From: Chara braunii
Lineage: Eukaryota > Streptophyta > Charophyceae > Charales > Characeae
DNA length: 21,312 nt
Assembly: GCA_003427395.1 (NCBI GenBank)
Contig: BFEA01000039.1
Span: forward strand, 2,237,576-2,258,887
Direction of reading: 5' to 3'
The translations under genes were made by a program, and so were the position numbers. Positions 16,767-21,312 of the stretch are shown here, one piece after another; the first letter of the stretch is position 1; each line of letters starts with the position of its first letter. Under the pieces are notes generated by a model. It was not told the DNA's origin. It saw only the letters and a list, made by a program, of their open reading frames with translations, and did no database searches.

Positions 16767-16857
16767 TGCCAGGAATTCAACCTGGGTCTCTCGTGTTCGT
16801 GGGGATGCAAGCATGTCTCTCGCTGCCAGGAGTTTAACCTGGGCATCCCACGAAACA
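16767..16857 (-). repeat. two T-arm-like hairpins (tRNA-derived remnant?)
   Basis: CCAGG-7 nt-CCTGG occurs at 16769-16785 and again at 16826-16842. On the minus strand these read CCCAGGTTGAATTCCTGG and CCCAGGTTAAACTCCTGG, close to a tRNA T-arm/B box with one base lost or changed. The second is enclosed by GGGATGC (16802-16808) and GCATCCC (16843-16849), with pairing continuing outward (TTCGTG with CACGAA), like an acceptor stem abutting a T-arm. D and anticodon arms are missing. Confidence 0.45.
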
Positions 16858-17156
16858 CAAGGATACTTATACTATAGTACAGCGTGTGCCGTCACCATCC
16901 GAGAGAGAAATTACCTTTTCAAAAGTCCTTGTCTTATCCGGCTAACTCCCACTCCAACTTAATTATCACACATGATTTATCTCCTACATGTCTCGTTAAT
17001 GCGTCGAGGAGTGGTGTAATTCATAAAGGATAACATCTCGACGTCAATCCCCACTTTAGACTCGAGCGTCACCACTTTCCCTCTGATTTCAGTGTCATAC
17101 ATCGAGAGAAGGTTAACAACAGTCATATTTTTCATCACCACTTCAGGACACCCTTC
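16858..17156. other. gene-free stretch
   Basis: It is AT-rich to mixed sequence without a credible frame or clear repeat, apart from the approach to the CACCACTTCAGGA repeats from about 17140. Confidence 0.4.
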
Positions 17157-17530
17157 ACCACTTCAGGATGCAGCCTGCCTAAACAGGTGGTTTTCAGGGT
17201 CTTCGGACCTTTCACCACTCCAGGACCATTCAAGTCTAAAAATTTTGAATGGCTCTGAAGTGGTGAAAACTCTGAAGACCCTGAAAACCACCTGTTTAGG
17301 CAGGTTTCATCCTCAAGTGGTGAAGGGTGGTTTTCATGGTCTTCGGACCTTTCACCACTTCAGGACCATTCAGGATTTTAAGACTGCCCAAAACTCTCAC
17401 TTGACCACTTGAGGACAGCGTTCACCACTTCAGGATGAAGCCTGCATAAACAAGTGGTTTTCAAGGTCTTCGGACTTTTCACCACTTCATGACTTTTCAG
17501 GATTTTCAGACTGCCAAAAACTCTCACTTC
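17157..17530. repeat. foldback locus: 69-bp inverted arms plus direct copies
   Basis: Arms 17165-17233 and 17245-17313 are reverse complements at 61 of 69 positions, with a perfect 31-bp run (17174-17204 with 17274-17304) and an 11-nt loop. To the right, two more partial copies in the left-arm orientation follow (about 17324-17402 and 17421-17530). They share GGTCTTCGGAC and TTTCACCACTTCA. The word CACCACTTCAGGA recurs throughout. No coding potential was seen. A transcript would form a long near-perfect hairpin. Confidence 0.85.
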
Positions 17531-18452
17531 AGAATTTTCATTCCTGAATTTTCAGCCACCCGATAACAGCTTGTGCATACATCTGTTAGTACCCTACCCG
17601 CAAGGTTGAACTACCCCTCCCTTATGACCTGAGCTGATCAGACCCGGCCATAAAGTCGAGGCGACCCCATTTACCACAAAAGAAAAGGTGATCAATCTTT
17701 CCCTCGTGGCGAACGGTAGTAATCGCCACCCTCACAAGCAAGGTTCCAACAAACATATTATCACCTTCCTCCCTTTCGACGATAGGGTAGCCACCCTCCT
17801 CGCAAGGAAAGACGACAACATCCTGCTATGGACCAGGAACAAAGTTCCGGCGCAAGCCTCACTTCCGTCTACGGGGCTCACAACATTAGGATTCCTCATT
17901 GCATGACAATTGAAACCATACCAAATCGTAAAGCATGACAAGCAATTGAATCATATGTTCGACGAAAAACACATATGTTAACCAAGTCAGGCATATGACC
18001 CAAGTACACGTCATCTCTTTAGACATGCACTCACAAAATCTTGCATTCATAACCACATACACGGAATTTCACAGGAGTTACAGGTCTTTTAATCCTTTGG
18101 TACCACTCATTTACTTTACAAACAATTTTCAATACCTCTCATGCATAGCAACAATTGTGAGAAGGATATCACAGTCATCTTACACTCGTCTATGACAGTA
18201 AGGTACAAATTCATTATTACTTCCTTACAACAGGAGTCACAATCCCATTGATAACCTTTCAATCTCAATACTTTTATTAATAGTTTACAATTAATCACGA
18301 ACTGAAATCACAAATACTCCACTTGTCCTCACAAGTTGTGATTGCAGTTATTACCAAAAAAATAATTCCTTGGTTAGCCTAAGACAAAAGTTAGAACCAA
18401 CTGAACCACAATACAAAAGCAAAAGAGTTACCACAATTAATGCCATCAATTA
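17531..18452. other. gene-free AT-rich stretch, possibly LTR of the integrase element
   Basis: No credible frame was found. If the polypurine tract at 18453-18473 is real, the 3' LTR of the minus-strand Ty3/gypsy remnant should start just left of it, near 18452-18447, and run toward lower coordinates. No matching second LTR is in the window, so its length cannot be set. Confidence 0.35.
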
Positions 18453-18473
18453 CCTTCTCCCTTTCCTTTTTTT
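18453..18473 (-). other. polypurine tract of Ty3/gypsy element
   Basis: On the minus strand this is 21 consecutive purines (AAAAAAAGGAAAGGGAGAAGG), starting 14 nt after the integrase stop codon. That is the place and composition expected of the plus-strand primer site next to a 3' LTR. Confidence 0.55.
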
Positions 18474-18487
18474 ACTAAAAGTCTTGA

Positions 18488-19460
18488 CTAAACTCTTGGA
18501 ATGAACTTCCGTAGATGTGCACCTGATACCCAATTCCTACTACGAGATCCATCCAATTCTTCTATTTCATATGCCCCATGCTCTGTTTTCTTAGTGATTC
18601 GATATTGTCCTAGCCACCGACTGTCTAGTTTTCTGGACCACTGCGTTTCTAGCGACATATTATACAACAGGACGATGTCCTCAACTTCCAACAGCTCTTT
18701 TCGTATGAGTGGCCTCTTATCTCATCTTTCCTTGTCAGCCTGCCTGCTTTCAGAAGTAGACACCGTCGCATCCTCAATCCGTTCTTCAGTTACCATGATC
18801 TGTCTTCCCCTCAATTCCAACAACTCTTCCGTCAAAAGTTTCGTTCCCACGTCCTATTTCTGCTAAGTGGTCAGAAAACTCTCAATTGGAAAGGTCGCAT
18901 GCCATCCAAGCCATAATGTGACAGGAGCATACCCAGTTGTTCGCTTGATGGTAANATTCTCAACAAAAAAANCCGCTCTCAAATAAATTGGTCATCTTAA
19001 TGGCGCCCCCTTGCACCATTTAGCCGACAAGTTAGACAAGGTGGCATGTCCTCGTTCCACTTGTGCATTGGCCTGGGGATGCGCTCTCGTCGTATAACTG
19101 AAACTCACCCCAAGTCTTTTCAAAAGCGTTTACACCTCCTTTGATCGAAACTCACCTCCTCGATCCATAACAATCTCCTGAACAAATGGATAACGGAGAT
19201 AATATTCCTCGATGCATTCTGCCAAGACTGACCCTGTACGTTCGCGAATGGCACGACCATCAACGAACCCAGTGAAATTGTCCCTAACATCGAAGATATA
19301 ACAGTATCCATTTATCCCAGGTGGCATTACCAAGAGATCCAAATGCAGCACCGCACCCGGCTCTGCCACATAACGTGGATTTAGGGGCTCGATGTCGGTG
19401 CGAATACCCTTACAAGGGTATCCGCCCTGTTTTTTGCAAGCGACAAGAAATAAGTTTGGT
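18488..19460 (-). pseudogene. Ty3/gypsy integrase remnant, nonsense-interrupted
   Basis: The integrase would insert element cDNA. One frame runs from about 19460 to the TAG at 18488-18490 with no indel. It is cut by TAA 19130, TGA 18992, TAG 18863, TAG 18854 and TGA 18722. An N-terminal C-KKQGGYPC stretch may be the end of the zinc-binding part. The catalytic core follows: HLDLL (first Asp), VMDRGGEF (second Asp) and, after the TAA, HPQANAQVERGHATL (the Glu). The C-terminal part has RWLGQYRITKKTEHGAYEIE, like the GPY/F-type module of chromoviral and related integrases. The protease, RT and RNase H that should precede it are absent, so the element is truncated at about 19460. Two N bases lie at 18955 and 18972. 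Confidence 0.85.
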
Positions 19461-20196
19461 ATAAAATTTAGGTATACCGCGCGAGGCCCGACTGTGTCTG
19501 TAAGTTACGTTGGCTGAATGATTGACTAGAATAAAGAGTGTGGGCGCACATATTTAAGGCGCGCGTGATTTCTTTCGCTTGCTAATGATTGTAAAGCCGG
19601 CACGGAGGCCGGTCGCCTTGTTTCACTATTATTATTTATTTATTCTCGATTAAACCAGGATTTGAGGATATTTTTCCTTTTTGATTGCCACGGTTGACCG
19701 AGACAATTGCGTGTGCGTGGAGGACGGGGTCGACGGCGACAGTGCGACTTTGTGCGGTAAGCGGAGTATGCGAGGAAATAGAAACGCGGGCTAGGTTTCC
19801 GCGTGTTTCACTGTGGGAGTTTTGGCGGGCGTGGAGTGTCGACGGCGAGGTGCGGCCGGCAAAGGCCTAGGCTTGCGAGGCGTCAAGGTTTGATTGTTGT
19901 CCTTATTATTATTTTTGTTGTGTTTGTCGTCTTTGGGCCGAGCGTGGCGCTGGTTTTCAGCGGGGCCATCGGCGGGGGCACCAGTCAAGAACCTTGAGCT
20001 CGCGCCTCGTTTGATGGTTCAGTCGGGTCACGACGTGTCTTGGATGCTGGCGAAACTTCTCTATTAGCGCTCGTCTCGAAAAACGGTCAGAGGAGTTCAT
20101 CGCTCATGCAAGCCGGTGGGTGATGAGCCTATGAGGCGGAAGAAAACCGAGCGGCGGGGCCCTTTGGTAGGTGGGCCGCCCGCAGCCCACGGTCTA
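19461..20196. other. gene-free region with one promoter-like patch
   Basis: Around 19548-19560 there is a TATA-like CATATTTAAGG. Downstream is GC-rich sequence and an AT stretch (19628-19650). A frame at 19685-19870 shows no motif. This could be part of a different LTR or a promoter. Nothing decides it. Confidence 0.35.
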
Positions 20197-20949
20197 CTAT
20201 GAGAGGTTTTGAGCGTGAGCATGTCCGCTCGCCCCGCCAGATGGTGAGCTAGGCTTGGGTAAGGGCCCAGAGGCACTATGGTGTGGGGTTGTCCACATAG
20301 GACCCCTCTCCGGCTCGATCCTCAAAGTTCCCATTTGAATAATTGCTACCACCACTAGGATCGGCACCTGGGCATGCGCCCCGACCCCAAGGCAGTCTAC
20401 GTGTGGGTTGCCCGTTGGGAACCCGAACAGTGGTCCGCTCGGCTTGAGTAGAGCGGAGGAGGCTCCCTGTGAGGAGGAAGGCGATGGATGTACAAACCGT
20501 TCGACGGAATTGGTTATAGGGGCAAAAGACTTACCGAACCGGCTGGTAGCCGGATCATTCCAGAGTTTCTCCTCGGGCCTGGCCGGAGCAGTCGGGAAGA
20601 CCGCTGCGTTAAAGGGCTGACGAGCCGGCGTCGGGGGATGCAACGGGCAACGGGGATGACAAGGGGGGAATGAGGAAAGAAACCGGTACACATTTCGCTC
20701 CAGATGCATTCGGAGCAGGAGAGAAGGAGGTGCGCTGGCCAGGGAAAACGAGCCGGGTAGCCGAAGGGGTAAGACAAGCGCAGAAAGGGAGGAACCCGAC
20801 GGAGAATAGCGCCGGGTGCAGACTGAGTCAGTATAGGCAGGAGGGGCGAGAAGACGAATCGAACCGCCTAGTAGTTTGGACATAATGGAAAACTCGGGCA
20901 CGATGGCTAGGGCGGACTGCATTAGGCACTGTGGGACCATCGCGGCCAA
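20197..20949 (-). CDS. 250-residue open frame, function unknown, probably spurious
   Basis: This is the longest uninterrupted frame near the right end of the window. It is rich in Pro, Ser, Ala, Leu and Arg, starts at an ATG at 20947-20949, and has a moderately hydrophobic patch (VPILVVVAII). I recognise no domain. The plus strand here is purine-rich, so the trinucleotides that make minus-strand stops (TTA, CTA, TCA) are rare and long minus frames arise by chance. No promoter, splice sites or neighbours support it. Confidence 0.15.
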   Translation of the reverse strand: MAAMVPQCLMQSALAIVPEFSIMSKLLGGSIRLLAPPAYTDSVCTRRYSPSGSSLSALVLPLRLPGSFSLASAPPSLLLRMHLERNVYRFLSSFPPCHPRCPLHPPTPARQPFNAAVFPTAPARPEEKLWNDPATSRFGKSFAPITNSVERFVHPSPSSSQGASSALLKPSGPLFGFPTGNPHVDCLGVGAHAQVPILVVVAIIQMGTLRIEPERGPMWTTPHHSASGPLPKPSSPSGGASGHAHAQNLS

Positions 20950-21312
20950 GGGGTGCGACGACTACTAAGGGAGACGGGGCGCGGAGGCAGCAAAGCAAAA
21001 CGAAGGGGATGAACCCGACGCAGTTTCACGCTAGAAACGTGTGAGGAAGAAGATGACGATGATGGACATGGCGGATGAAAAAGAGGTTTGTGCACCCGAT
21101 ACTGAACGGAATCGGGTTAGGAAAAATGATAGGTGGGGTTTTTTTGATGCGGCGAGAGCAATGGCAGGGTTAGATTGACAGGAGAGTGGGTGTTTAGGGA
21201 GAACGAGTAGAAAAACCGTGCGTGGAGGGATGGCGGGGACGAAGGAAAAGAGAAGCCAAATACACGGATCCCACCCGTTTCTTAGTGAAAACGGGCGATT
21301 GAAGGCACGTCT
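20950..21312. other. gene-free purine-rich window end
   Basis: AG-rich sequence without a credible frame. Near the end lies the imperfect hairpin CCCGTTT...AAACGGG (about 21270-21293), whose left arm and flank CACCCGTTTCTT also occur at 14947-14958. Confidence 0.45.

Noticed and set aside
1-21312. CRISPR array, rRNA or bacterial operon
   Set aside because: No regularly spaced identical repeats, rRNA sequence or tightly packed coding genes were seen.

Overview
The window looks like nuclear DNA of a plant-lineage (streptophyte) eukaryote. It carries two L1-type LINEs with the layout known from plants: an ORF1 with a DUF4283-like region and CCHC knuckle, and an ORF2 with APE endonuclease, reverse transcriptase and a C-terminal zf-RVT domain. 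It also has a Ty3/gypsy integrase remnant, a tRNA-derived SINE, long A/T tracts and a (TC)n microsatellite. I see no bacterial operon, rRNA gene, intact tRNA gene or CRISPR array. The overall feel resembles a repeat-rich charophyte genome such as Chara, but that is an inference from style and no species was identified.

Layout. Positions 1-3110 are intergenic: AT-rich low-complexity DNA, GC-rich stretches, and an imperfect tandem duplication near 2.7 kb. At 3112-3189 three nested inverted repeats could form a three-way junction. Positions 3373-10736 hold one large minus-strand LINE. Its 3' A-tail is at 3373-3385 and its ORF1 begins near 10667. It is dead. It has nine in-frame stops in ORF2, three stops and two frame changes in ORF1, and a rearranged RT palm in which a 557-bp second copy of the ADD-motif region replaces RT motif A. 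At 10.7-12.6 kb there is purine-rich DNA with one possible signal-peptide exon on the minus strand.

From 12.5 to 15.7 kb is a nest of small repeats. It contains short hairpins, a (TC)n tract, and a complete tRNA-derived SINE with target-site duplications (12927-13350). The SINE carries a 153-bp foldback module that recurs alone at 13502-13654. A 5'-truncated plus-strand LINE fragment of a related family lies at 13741-14928. It is followed by a further A-tailed element with a B box and by a tandem pair of hairpin-rich units 233 bp apart.

From 15.8 to 18.5 kb there is no gene but much structure: a 16-bp repeat of GACGTCA (bZIP/CRE-like) sites, stem-loops with apparent covariation, T-arm-like repeats, and a 69-bp-arm foldback at 17165-17313. 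Positions 18453-19460 hold a minus-strand Ty3/gypsy integrase remnant with a polypurine tract just after its stop. The last 2 kb are GC- and purine-rich without a convincing gene; a 250-residue minus-strand frame there is probably spurious.

No set of genes here works together as a pathway. The window is a graveyard of retroelements. Its interest lies in the order of insertions and in several palindromic or structured non-coding repeats.
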